Shown here: positions 35,245-44,159 of the stretch, in pieces
Layout: every line of letters begins with the position of its first letter
Numbering within the stretch: the first letter of the stretch is position 1
Assembly (NCBI RefSeq): GCF_049472655.1
Contig: NZ_JAQNCS010000013.1
Location: 1-64,000 of the forward strand
DNA length: 64,000 nucleotides
Reading direction: 5' to 3'
DNA from: Deferribacter abyssi
GTDB lineage: Bacteria > Chrysiogenota > Deferribacteres > Deferribacterales > Deferribacteraceae
Translations under genes and position numbers: made by a program
Notes under the pieces: generated by a model
Told to the model about the DNA's origin: nothing
The model's input: the letters and a program-made list of their open reading frames with translations, nothing else
Databases searched by the model: none

Positions 35245-36787
35245 TATAACCTCCATATAAATTTATCCCTTTTTGTTCTGCTGTTTTTCTTGCAGCAGAT
35301 ACAAGGCTTCCATCGGCAATGAGCCTTCTTGCTTTCCACAAATCATTTGCAAATATTCTATCCTCATCGGCATGATCGATCTCTTCTCTCACCACATGAT
35401 GGCAGGCTTCTAATATCAGGCTCGATCTCAATGGGCGCCTGAAATCAAATGCCTGAGCAGCACAAACTAACTCAACCGCCAAAATATTTTCAAGATTATC
35501 AAGCACCTTATTCAATTTTCGTCCACTTACTGATCCCATACTGACATGATCTTCTTGCCCCATTGATGTGGGTACACTGTCAGCACTTGCCGGGAAACAG
35601 AGCGTTTTATTCTCAGTTACAAGTGCAGCAGATGTGTATTGAGGAATCATAAATCCAGAATTTACTCCAGTATCTTTCATAAGTAATTTTGGTAAGCCAA
35701 CTTTTCCCTCAAGTAAAAGATAGGTTCTTCTATCTGAAATATTTCCAATTTCGCTCATAGAAAATGCTGCATAATCCATCGGCAAAGCAATAGGTTCTCC
35801 GTGAAAATTGCCACCGCTTATTATTTCTTCTTCACTTAAAACAATAGGATTATCGGTTACTGAGTTGATTTCTACCGACACAACCTCCTTGAAGTGCAAA
35901 AAAGTATTCCACACTGCACCATGCACCTGAGGTATGCATCTTAAAGAATACGGGTCTTGAACTCTGTCGCAGGTTTCATGCGATTTTAAAATCTCAGAGC
36001 CTTTAAGCATCTCTCTAAACTTATGAGCAACATAAACACACCCTTTATAATTTCTCAAATTATGCAATCTTTCATCAAAAGGCTTTACGGAACCCATTAA
36101 AGATTCCAAAGTCATGGCACCTATAATATCAGCATTTTCCAGCAAGTTTTTCATCCTATATAATGCGCTTACAGCAAAGGCAGCCATAAACTGTGTGCCA
36201 TTTATCAAAGCCAACCCTTCTTTTGCTCCTAATGTAATTGGGGAAATTTTCAACTTTTCGTAAACTTTGGCAGTATCCAGTATTTCACCATTGAATTTTA
36301 CTTTCCCATATCCGATCAAAGGTAAAAACAGATGAGCTAAAGGAGCAAGATCTCCTGAAGCTCCCACAGAACCTTGAGAAGGTACTTGCGGTATTACATC
36401 ATTTTCCAAAAACCATAGGATACGCTTAATAGTGTTTAAATTTACTCCGGAAAAGCCGAACGAAAGTGAATGGGTTTTTAATATAAGCATAATTTTTACA
36501 ATATCATCGGGTAAATAATCACCAACACCAGCGCTATGACTCTTCAATAAATTGTATTGTAGTTCGATTGTATCATCAGCACTAATTTTGGTGGAGCAAA
36601 GAGGCCCAAATCCGGTGTTTACACCATAAACAGGTAAATCTCTACTGGCAACTTTTTGCGTCGTTTCATACGATTTTATTATTTTCTCTTTAACATCACC
36701 TGAAATAATTGGTTTTGTGAGTCCTTTTAAAATATCAAATACAATTCCAACAGTTAGTTTATCTTTGCCGAGAAAAAACTCTTTCAT
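35222..36787 (-). CDS. hutH: Histidine ammonia-lyase
   Basis: About 521 residues. First step of histidine degradation, releasing ammonia to form urocanate. The MIO cofactor forms from ASG in SQGSVGASGDLAPLAHL (about residue 140); PVYGVNTGFGPLCSTKI at the N-terminus and GNFHGEPIALPMDYAAF are typical. The ATG at 36787 is behind GAGGGG; the earlier ATG 12 bp upstream precedes it without an SD. It starts 12 bp after hutC. Confidence 0.97.
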   Translation of the reverse strand: MKEFFLGKDKLTVGIVFDILKGLTKPIISGDVKEKIIKSYETTQKVASRDLPVYGVNTGFGPLCSTKISADDTIELQYNLLKSHSAGVGDYLPDDIVKIMLILKTHSLSFGFSGVNLNTIKRILWFLENDVIPQVPSQGSVGASGDLAPLAHLFLPLIGYGKVKFNGEILDTAKVYEKLKISPITLGAKEGLALINGTQFMAAFAVSALYRMKNLLENADIIGAMTLESLMGSVKPFDERLHNLRNYKGCVYVAHKFREMLKGSEILKSHETCDRVQDPYSLRCIPQVHGAVWNTFLHFKEVVSVEINSVTDNPIVLSEEEIISGGNFHGEPIALPMDYAAFSMSEIGNISDRRTYLLLEGKVGLPKLLMKDTGVNSGFMIPQYTSAALVTENKTLCFPASADSVPTSMGQEDHVSMGSVSGRKLNKVLDNLENILAVELVCAAQAFDFRRPLRSSLILEACHHVVREEIDHADEDRIFANDLWKARRLIADGSLVSAARKTAEQKGINLYGGYNELFGIY

Positions 36788-36799
36788 TTCCCCTCCCAT

Positions 36800-37546
36800 T
36801 TAAAAAATAGTAGCCATTTCTCTTACGGCAGCCCCTTCTCTTGTGTACTTAAATCTTGTTCCTATCCTGTATTTGTTTCCAGGAGAAATAAATTTCACAT
36901 AGGTAACAACATCATTCCCAAGCCATGTTCGCCTTCTAAGTTGCAAACAAGGTGTAGCCATATCTATCTGCAACAACTCTGAAACTGTCTTATCAGGTAA
37001 AATAGCTTCAACAATGTGTTCTGCTTCAGTTAAAGGGGTGGTGCGCATTAAATACTGATGTGCTGTCTCATTTTCAAAGTTTGCATCAAGATATTCCGGC
37101 ACGATTTTTCTATTTACATATCTATCTTCAAGTTGAAACGGTTCATTGTCTGCAAAGTGGACAAAAATTGTGCGATAAACTATCTCACCATCATTTAACG
37201 CCATCCATTTCATAGCCTCACTGTTAACTAGTGTTTCCTCCATCAGTACTGTTTTCAACTTATGTTTTTTCCCAAGTCGTTCAATCTCATCAACAATATT
37301 TTTTATTTCAAGCATTTCAGAGACATTACACTCCTCTGCCACAAAAGTCCCTTTTCCTTGCAAACGAAACAAAACACCTTCAGATGTTAATTCCCTTAGT
37401 GCCCTATTTACAGTCATTCTGCTAACACCAAACAATTTGGATAATACATTTTCAGAAGGAATTTTAAAACCAGGCTTCCACTCCCCCTTGTGAATCATAT
37501 TAACTATAAATTTTTTAATCTTTACATAAGCCGGTGATATCTCCAT
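36800..37546 (-). CDS. hutC: Histidine utilisation repressor HutC (GntR/UTRA)
   Basis: A 248-residue GntR-family repressor: winged helix at residues 8-70 (VNMIHKGEWKPGFKIPSENV, then VSRMTVNRALRELTSEGVLF) and a C-terminal UTRA ligand domain (YRTIFVHFADNEPFQLEDRY, EAILPDKTVSELLQI, CLQLRRRTW). In the characterised system urocanate is the inducer. It heads the hut operon and has its own operator just upstream, so it is autoregulated with hutHUGI. SD AGGAG. Confidence 0.93.
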   Translation of the reverse strand: MEISPAYVKIKKFIVNMIHKGEWKPGFKIPSENVLSKLFGVSRMTVNRALRELTSEGVLFRLQGKGTFVAEECNVSEMLEIKNIVDEIERLGKKHKLKTVLMEETLVNSEAMKWMALNDGEIVYRTIFVHFADNEPFQLEDRYVNRKIVPEYLDANFENETAHQYLMRTTPLTEAEHIVEAILPDKTVSELLQIDMATPCLQLRRRTWLGNDVVTYVKFISPGNKYRIGTRFKYTREGAAVREMATIF

Positions 37547-37565
37547 ATGTTGCTCCTATTTTGAT

Positions 37566-37600
37566 TATACATGTATATACAAGTTATAATTAATTGTCAA
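37566..37600 (-). promoter_or_regulatory. hut promoter with overlapping HutC operator
   Basis: Minus strand: perfect -35 TTGACA (37600-37595), 17-nt spacer, -10 TATACA (37577-37572). Two perfect palindromes share the -10: TATACATGTATA (37566-37577) and TGTATATACA (37572-37581). Their TGTA-TACA half-sites match the known HutC/GntR operator type. Binding here would block RNA polymerase. The site lies about 20 bp before hutC. Confidence 0.83.
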
Positions 37601-37745
37601 TAAATAACACCATTTAAATAGGATGTATGGGTAGTAAAAAAGGAAATAAAATTAAGTACAACTCGTACAGTATTATTATCTCTACAACCTTTACAGCTCA
37701 TAATTAAAAACTTTTCTTTTAGAGACAGCTTTTACTTTTATTATA

Positions 37746-37773
37746 TTGAAAATGTTAATATTAATGCTAAAAT
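37746..37773 (+). promoter_or_regulatory. Extended -10 promoter of recC (leaderless start)
   Basis: TTGAAA (37746-37751), 16-nt spacer, TG-C-TAAAAT (-10 at 37768-37773). The recC ATG begins 7 nt after the -10, where transcription should start. There is no SD, so a leaderless mRNA is predicted. Confidence 0.7.
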
Positions 37774-37780
37774 AGTTTTC

Positions 37781-40700
37781 ATGAATAATTCTTATTTTAA
37801 ACTGTACCTTTCAAATGATCTGGTAATTCTACTTCAAGAGCTGTTAAATAACATCAAAAATCATCAAATAAATAATCCACTCACTGAAAAACAAACAATT
37901 GTAGTACAAACTGATGGAATGGTAAAATGGATCTCTTTGAACATTGCTGAAAAATTCGGAATTTGTTGCAACTTTGAATTTCTTTTTCCGAGAAATTTCA
38001 TTCTCAATACTTTAAAACAACTAAACTTGCTTACGGATGAGGACATAAATTATTTTGATAAAAAAAATCTGACATTGGAAATTATCAAAATTTTACAACA
38101 TCAGCATTATAAAGAATTAGAGCATTATCTCAGTGATGATGATGGGAAAAAACTCGGCCAGTTTGCCATCCGTATGGCTGATATTTTTGATCAGTATCTC
38201 ACCTACAGGCTAGAATATATTCTCTATCCAGGAAAAATCAGTACTTTTTGGCAACAAGATCTTTTCAGAAAAATCATAAATAACGGTTATAAATGTGTAG
38301 CAAAAGCTATTAATGAATTTTTACAAGGCAATTTTCTCCACAACAAATTAGAAGCAATCCCAGATACAATAAATCTTTTTGCCATATCCATACTCCCACC
38401 TATTTATATCAATTTTATAAAAAAACTCTCAACATACAAAACCATAAACCTATACAGCATCAATCCTTCACAGGAATATTGGTTTGACGATTTAAGCGAA
38501 AAAGCAAAAATACGCTTTTTCAAAAAAGCTTTCTTCAGCGAAGATGAATTTTATTTCACCAAATCAAACCCATTGCTTATAAACAACGGAAAACTAGTAC
38601 AAGACTTTTTCTCAATTCTTTACGATACCGATCCTACACCACATGAAATAGAAAATTATAACGATTTCAACAATGAAACAGCATTAAATACTTTAAAACA
38701 AAAAATCTTAAACAATGATCCAATACCTTTTCAACTAAATGATGAAACCATACAGATTCATTCATTTCACAGCAGATTCAGAGAAATAGAAGGAATTTAC
38801 AATTATATTTTAAAAATTATTCAAGACAATCCAGATATATATCTTGAAGATATTGTTGTAATGTGTCCTGATATTGACGAATATGCACCTTATATTGAAG
38901 GTGTTTTTGAAAATAAAAATATTCCATATAATATTTCAGACAGCAGAATTCTTAAACAGGATAACGGGATTAAAGCCCTTTTCTCTATACTTGATTGTCT
39001 GAAAAAAGATTTAACGGTAAAGGAGTTTGTTTCTCTTTTAGAATATGACGCAATAAAGGAAAAATTTCAAATCAACCAAACAGAACAGGAGATTATTAGA
39101 GAATGGATAAACGAGCTCAACATCAGATGGGGGCTTACAGAAAATTTTGTAAAATCTTCTTATCCTCATACTGACATCTTCAACACCTTCGAATATAATG
39201 TCAAAAGAATTCTGCTTGGCTATCTCACTAATGAAAACAAAATTATATTCGACTCGCTACCCTACACGGAGCAAACCGTATCAAATGGTGAGACAGCTGG
39301 GAAGTTTTTATATATTATCGACAAAATAACACATTTTATAAACCTCTTAAAAGATAAACGGGACTTAAAATATTTTAAAAACCTATTAATAGATATCATT
39401 AATACTTTTATTGCCAAAAAATATACGGAAACAGCATCTTTTTTAAGTTTTTTAAAAGAATTGGAGCAGTTTAATGATGAAACAATAGAAATATTTTTTC
39501 CTGCCTTTTTAGAACTGATAAAAAACATTACAACAAAAACTAAAAACAGCTTAAATTTTATGAGGGGAGGCATCACTTTTTGCGAACTCGTACCACTTAG
39601 AAGTATCCCTTTCAAAGTAATATGTCTTATAGGGATGAATGACGAAAACTTTCCAAGAAAAACAAGTAAACTTCTTTTCAATGAAATGGAGCTGAAACCA
39701 AAAAGAGGTGACAGATCAAGCAAACTGAATGACAGACTCCTCTTTTTAGAGTCAATCCTCTCAGCAAAAAAATACCTATACATCAGCTTTATTGGAAAAG
39801 ATATGAAAAAAAATAAGCAGATAAATCCGAGTATTGTTGTTTCAGAGCTATTGGATTTCCTCTCTTTCAACCCCATTGAACACCCTTTACACTCATTCAG
39901 CCCTCTTTACTTTTCAGAGAATAGGGATGAGCTTGTAAACTACAATCCTGAAGATTTTGAAGCCGCAAAATCTTTGCTGGATATCAATGAAGCATCAAAT
40001 ATCATTTTACTGGACGATTCCCCTCTAATACAAAAGGAATTGCCAAAACAGCTACCATTGAAAAAATTGATTGATTTTATAAAAGATCCCCTCAAAACCT
40101 TCTTCAAAGAAAACGGAGTATATCTTGAAATAAAGCTAAACGAAATACAAACCAGGGAAGATTTATCACCCCACAACCTTCAGCAGTATAAATTGAGAAA
40201 CTCTTTAATAAATGAAAAACTTCACGTTGATACAATCCCCTACACCGGATTGCTACCTCACGCTAATATAGGAAAACTTTTTACTAACCTAATAACTAGT
40301 GAAGTGGAAATCATTAAAAAAGCATTAAAAAAAGTCCATAAAGACATTGAGTTATACCCCCTTAACTCTTTAAATATCCAAAAAGAAATTAACAGCTACC
40401 TCATTGAAGGAAAAATAGAATATGTATATTCTAACTCGTTTATTATGATTGATTTCGGCAAGCAAGGGCTTGATAAAAGAGATTTTCTACTTCCTCAGAT
40501 TCTTATTTACACATTAATGGGAAATTTCAACGAAAGCTATTTTATCAATCTCAATGAAACAAAAAAAATCACATTTACCACGGATAATAATTATCTGAAA
40601 AAGATTTTGGAAATTTATGAAATAGGCCTGAAAATCCCACTATACTTTGATAAAAAATTGCTTAAAAATAAAAAAATAGATATTACCAATTTTAAAGAAC

Positions 40701-40858
40701 ATTTATCCAAAAAAGTGAAAAGCTTTGTCAGTGGTGAAGAAAACAGATATCTAAAATTTTATCTCGAACATTTTACTTTTTCTGATGAATACATAGATAA
40801 ACTTTTCGAGATAAATAGAGAACTTTTTTCAATAAATGAGGCAATAAATGAACTTTAA
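37781..40858 (+). CDS. recC: Exodeoxyribonuclease V gamma subunit RecC
   Basis: A 1025-residue RecC-like protein, somewhat shorter than E. coli RecC (1122). The N-terminal fragment TIVVQTDGMVKWISLNIAEK (about 41-60) and CNFEFLFPRNFI follow the RecC pattern; IQIHSFHSRFREIEGIYNYI near 325 and ICLIGMNDENFPRKTSKLLF near 617 are conserved, and RGDRSSKLNDRLLFLESILS follows. RecC lacks helicase activity and recognises Chi in enteric bacteria. It heads recC-recB-recD, as in E. coli but without ptrA, and overlaps recB by 11 bp. Confidence 0.93.
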   Translation: MNNSYFKLYLSNDLVILLQELLNNIKNHQINNPLTEKQTIVVQTDGMVKWISLNIAEKFGICCNFEFLFPRNFILNTLKQLNLLTDEDINYFDKKNLTLEIIKILQHQHYKELEHYLSDDDGKKLGQFAIRMADIFDQYLTYRLEYILYPGKISTFWQQDLFRKIINNGYKCVAKAINEFLQGNFLHNKLEAIPDTINLFAISILPPIYINFIKKLSTYKTINLYSINPSQEYWFDDLSEKAKIRFFKKAFFSEDEFYFTKSNPLLINNGKLVQDFFSILYDTDPTPHEIENYNDFNNETALNTLKQKILNNDPIPFQLNDETIQIHSFHSRFREIEGIYNYILKIIQDNPDIYLEDIVVMCPDIDEYAPYIEGVFENKNIPYNISDSRILKQDNGIKALFSILDCLKKDLTVKEFVSLLEYDAIKEKFQINQTEQEIIREWINELNIRWGLTENFVKSSYPHTDIFNTFEYNVKRILLGYLTNENKIIFDSLPYTEQTVSNGETAGKFLYIIDKITHFINLLKDKRDLKYFKNLLIDIINTFIAKKYTETASFLSFLKELEQFNDETIEIFFPAFLELIKNITTKTKNSLNFMRGGITFCELVPLRSIPFKVICLIGMNDENFPRKTSKLLFNEMELKPKRGDRSSKLNDRLLFLESILSAKKYLYISFIGKDMKKNKQINPSIVVSELLDFLSFNPIEHPLHSFSPLYFSENRDELVNYNPEDFEAAKSLLDINEASNIILLDDSPLIQKELPKQLPLKKLIDFIKDPLKTFFKENGVYLEIKLNEIQTREDLSPHNLQQYKLRNSLINEKLHVDTIPYTGLLPHANIGKLFTNLITSEVEIIKKALKKVHKDIELYPLNSLNIQKEINSYLIEGKIEYVYSNSFIMIDFGKQGLDKRDFLLPQILIYTLMGNFNESYFINLNETKKITFTTDNNYLKKILEIYEIGLKIPLYFDKKLLKNKKIDITNFKEHLSKKVKSFVSGEENRYLKFYLEHFTFSDEYIDKLFEINRELFSINEAINEL

Positions 40859-43800
40859 TCCTTTTACGGCGAAATTTGATTTTAATGGAAAAAACTTAAT
40901 AGAAGCTTCAGCTGGCACAGGCAAAACATACAGTATAGCTGCCATCTATCTCAGGTTATTAATCGAAAAGAAATTAAATCCTGCAAATATTTTAGCCGTA
41001 ACTTTCACAATAGATGCTGCCGAAGAGCTAAAAGAGCGAATCAGAAAAATCATAATTACATCATATAAATTTCTCATGGGTGAAATTAATGAAACTGAAC
41101 TCACAGATAGCAGCCTTAAACAGTACCTAGAATCAATCCCAAAAAACGAATCACTGTTAAGATTAAAAGAAGCCATGCTTCTTTTCGACGAAGCTTCCAT
41201 TTACACAATTCACAAGTTTTGCAAACGAGTTTTATCTGAAAATCCTATTGACACAAACGCCACCTTTGAACAGAATTTCTCATCAGATGACAAAGATTTT
41301 CTTATCGATACTTTATATCACCTTTACAGACAGTGGCTCTATAAGGAAGATTTCATAATTATCTCTTATTTCTTAAAAAAATATACAGACCAAAAATTGA
41401 TTAATCTCATTAACAGCTACTTTTTCTCCATTAATTCTATTATTATCCCTCCAAAAGATGTCATTATTGATGAAATCAAAGATCTTCACACTGAAGTTAT
41501 AGACTCTTTTTATCAATTAAAAAACAATTATAATAAACCGGCAAAATACAAAGATGAATTTTTTGCTCAAGAAAACACTCTTATCAACGATTTTGGAAAT
41601 TTCAAAGTAAGTAATAAAATAATGGAAGCCTACCCAGATTTTACCGAAAAATATCAGCTTTTATGCAGCAAAATCGAGCAACACATAGAAAACAATATCT
41701 TCAACTCTCTTGAAGAACTAGAAAAACAACTGAACATCCAAAAGATGAAAAAAAATCTGCTCACATTCACAGATATAATAAGAAATGTCTACCTTGCAAT
41801 AAAAAAACATACTCTCAATCCTAAAAAATATGGTGAACTTCAGGCTCTTTTAATAGATGAGTTTCAGGATACAGATTTCTTGCAGGTTTTCATATTTGAA
41901 AAAATATTTGAAGACAAAACCGCCTTTTTTATAGGTGATCCCAAGCAATCCATTTACAGATTTAGAGGCGCTGATTTAAATGCATATTTTTACGCAACAG
42001 ATAAAGTAGAAAAGAAAAACAGATTCAGGCTTACCACCTGTTACCGTTCCACTAAAAACTTAATAGACAACTTTAATAAAATTTTTTCTCAAAATAATTT
42101 TTTTCAAGATTCAAAAATCTCTTATGAAAAAATCAATGTTCCATCCCTTCAAAAACTACATATTGTAACGGGCGATAAGACAAAAGATCTTTGTATCTAT
42201 TTGAAAGATGTTACAAATAAATCTGGCATTCTGGATGATGTTATTTCAGAAATTAACTACCTGCTGAAAAACGCTCAAATAAAAGAGATTGTAACTGGCT
42301 GTGAAACCGTAAGAAAGATAACACCTTCGGACATTGCCATAATCGTCCCAAGCAATATGGATGCGGAAGATATCAGAGCACATTTCAGCAAATATGGCAT
42401 TAAGACTGTACTAAATTCTACAAAATCAGTGTTTGAAACAGACGAAGCAAAAGAGCTATACTTATTATTCGATGCCCTTGAAAACTATTCAAACAATGTA
42501 AAAGTTCAAACGGCTCTTCTCACAAAGATTTTTAATAAAAAAATCAACGAACTTTCTGAAGAGACAATCTCACATTACAAAGAAAAATTTAGCAAATATT
42601 CAAAACTGCTAACAAAAAAAGGGATTATCCCTCTTTTCCTGCATCTCTTTAAAGAAGAGAAGACAAAAATCAACATTTTAAAAGAAACAGGCGGCGAAAG
42701 AATTTTTACAAACTATATGCACATTTTGGAACTACTTCAAAACGCATCCAGATACGAAAATCTCACCATAGAAAATATCAAAAAATGGCTTTCTGCACGA
42801 ATGACCGGCAGTGTAAAAGAAAGTGAAGATTACGAATTGAGGCTTGAATCGGATCAGAATGCTGTAAAAATCACAACCATCCATAAAAGTAAAGGCCTAG
42901 AATACCCTGTGGTATTTTTACTTTTTTTCAATTATTCTTACAGCGAAAAATACGAAGACTTTTTCTTTACCGAATTTGATGCCACAAAAGGACAACATGT
43001 AATAACGTCTAAATCATTAGCGTCAACCTTTGCCAGCTTAGAAGAAGACATAGCAGAAAAAGCAAGGCTTTTTTATGTGTCATTAACAAGGGCTAAAGGG
43101 AAATGTTATCTATTTGACTACAAGACAAAAGGTTATAAATATTTAGACACATTTCTTTATGGTGCTGCTATCGGGGAAAAACTAAATTTTGAAACAAAAA
43201 TTTCAAGCCTTACCAATTTGTTACAAGATACTGCGATAATAAAAGTTATCCAGGATGAAAGTAAAGAGATAGCTTTTCACACTATCTATCAAGAAAGTTT
43301 GGATTTAAAATTTAATGAGTTTCAAGGTGAAATAAAAAGGGATTATCAGTTATCAAGTTATTCGGCTATAACACATGGTAAAACTGATGAATTGACAGAT
43401 TTCTTTGATGATGAATATCTTGAAGAGGTGCTTTTCAATGAGCTTGATATAAAATCAAAAACTGAATTACCTCCAGGTGCTAAAACAGGTAATATGATAC
43501 ATCAAATCCTTGAAACAATACCCTATGATATTTCTGATAAAGAATTAAAGTATGTAATAGAAGAATTTATTCGAAATTATGGATTTGACAACAATGCATA
43601 TAACTATACTTTTAATATGATTAAAAGTCTTTTAAATAAATCGATAATCATTGACCGAAAGCAATTTTATTTAAAAGACCTAAGTTCAATAAACAAAATA
43701 AACGAATTCGAGTTTTATATCCCAATTAAAAATCTGAACGATTTTCTATCATCTGTGCATAATTTATTCTTGTCAAAAGGTGAAAAGGATTTTGCAGAGC

Positions 43801-44159
43801 AAATTAAGACCCTAATAAACGGTAAATTTGATTTCAAGCACTATCTTAGAGGATTTATAGACCTTGTATTTGAATATAATGGTAAATTTTATATCATTGA
43901 CTGGAAGACCAACTATTTAGGGGATAATCTATCTGATTATTCTTTGGAAAATATAAAAGATGAAATTGCTAAAAATCATTATTATCTGCAAATTCTTCTC
44001 TATCAACTTGCTCTCTATAAGTATCTAAAACAATTAAATAACAAAAATTTTAAGCTAGGTGAAGTTTTTTACATATTTACAAGAGGTTTTGACCCCAGCA
44101 AAAATCTTGGGATATTTAGATACCGTTTTAGCGAGGAAGAATTAGATGCAATTGAATGA
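40848..44159 (+). CDS. recB: Exodeoxyribonuclease V beta subunit RecB
   Basis: A 1103-residue UvrD-type 3'-5' helicase with a C-terminal nuclease domain. Walker A is EASAGTGKTYSIAAIYLRLL (about 18-37), motif II is LIDEFQDTDFLQV, then FFIGDPKQSIYRFRGADLNA, RLTTCYRSTKNL, and motif V TTIHKSKGLEYPVVFL with motif VI RLFYVSLTRAKGKCYLF. The RecB nuclease motif is intact: RGFIDLVFEYNGKFYIIDWK. The presence of RecBCD rather than AddAB is useful for placing the organism. It overlaps recD by 14 bp. Confidence 0.96.
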   Translation: MNFNPFTAKFDFNGKNLIEASAGTGKTYSIAAIYLRLLIEKKLNPANILAVTFTIDAAEELKERIRKIIITSYKFLMGEINETELTDSSLKQYLESIPKNESLLRLKEAMLLFDEASIYTIHKFCKRVLSENPIDTNATFEQNFSSDDKDFLIDTLYHLYRQWLYKEDFIIISYFLKKYTDQKLINLINSYFFSINSIIIPPKDVIIDEIKDLHTEVIDSFYQLKNNYNKPAKYKDEFFAQENTLINDFGNFKVSNKIMEAYPDFTEKYQLLCSKIEQHIENNIFNSLEELEKQLNIQKMKKNLLTFTDIIRNVYLAIKKHTLNPKKYGELQALLIDEFQDTDFLQVFIFEKIFEDKTAFFIGDPKQSIYRFRGADLNAYFYATDKVEKKNRFRLTTCYRSTKNLIDNFNKIFSQNNFFQDSKISYEKINVPSLQKLHIVTGDKTKDLCIYLKDVTNKSGILDDVISEINYLLKNAQIKEIVTGCETVRKITPSDIAIIVPSNMDAEDIRAHFSKYGIKTVLNSTKSVFETDEAKELYLLFDALENYSNNVKVQTALLTKIFNKKINELSEETISHYKEKFSKYSKLLTKKGIIPLFLHLFKEEKTKINILKETGGERIFTNYMHILELLQNASRYENLTIENIKKWLSARMTGSVKESEDYELRLESDQNAVKITTIHKSKGLEYPVVFLLFFNYSYSEKYEDFFFTEFDATKGQHVITSKSLASTFASLEEDIAEKARLFYVSLTRAKGKCYLFDYKTKGYKYLDTFLYGAAIGEKLNFETKISSLTNLLQDTAIIKVIQDESKEIAFHTIYQESLDLKFNEFQGEIKRDYQLSSYSAITHGKTDELTDFFDDEYLEEVLFNELDIKSKTELPPGAKTGNMIHQILETIPYDISDKELKYVIEEFIRNYGFDNNAYNYTFNMIKSLLNKSIIIDRKQFYLKDLSSINKINEFEFYIPIKNLNDFLSSVHNLFLSKGEKDFAEQIKTLINGKFDFKHYLRGFIDLVFEYNGKFYIIDWKTNYLGDNLSDYSLENIKDEIAKNHYYLQILLYQLALYKYLKQLNNKNFKLGEVFYIFTRGFDPSKNLGIFRYRFSEEELDAIE

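Noticed and set aside
39262..39876. 204-codon minus-strand ORF inside recC
   Set aside because: Antisense to the conserved GMNDENFPR region; no independent support despite its length.
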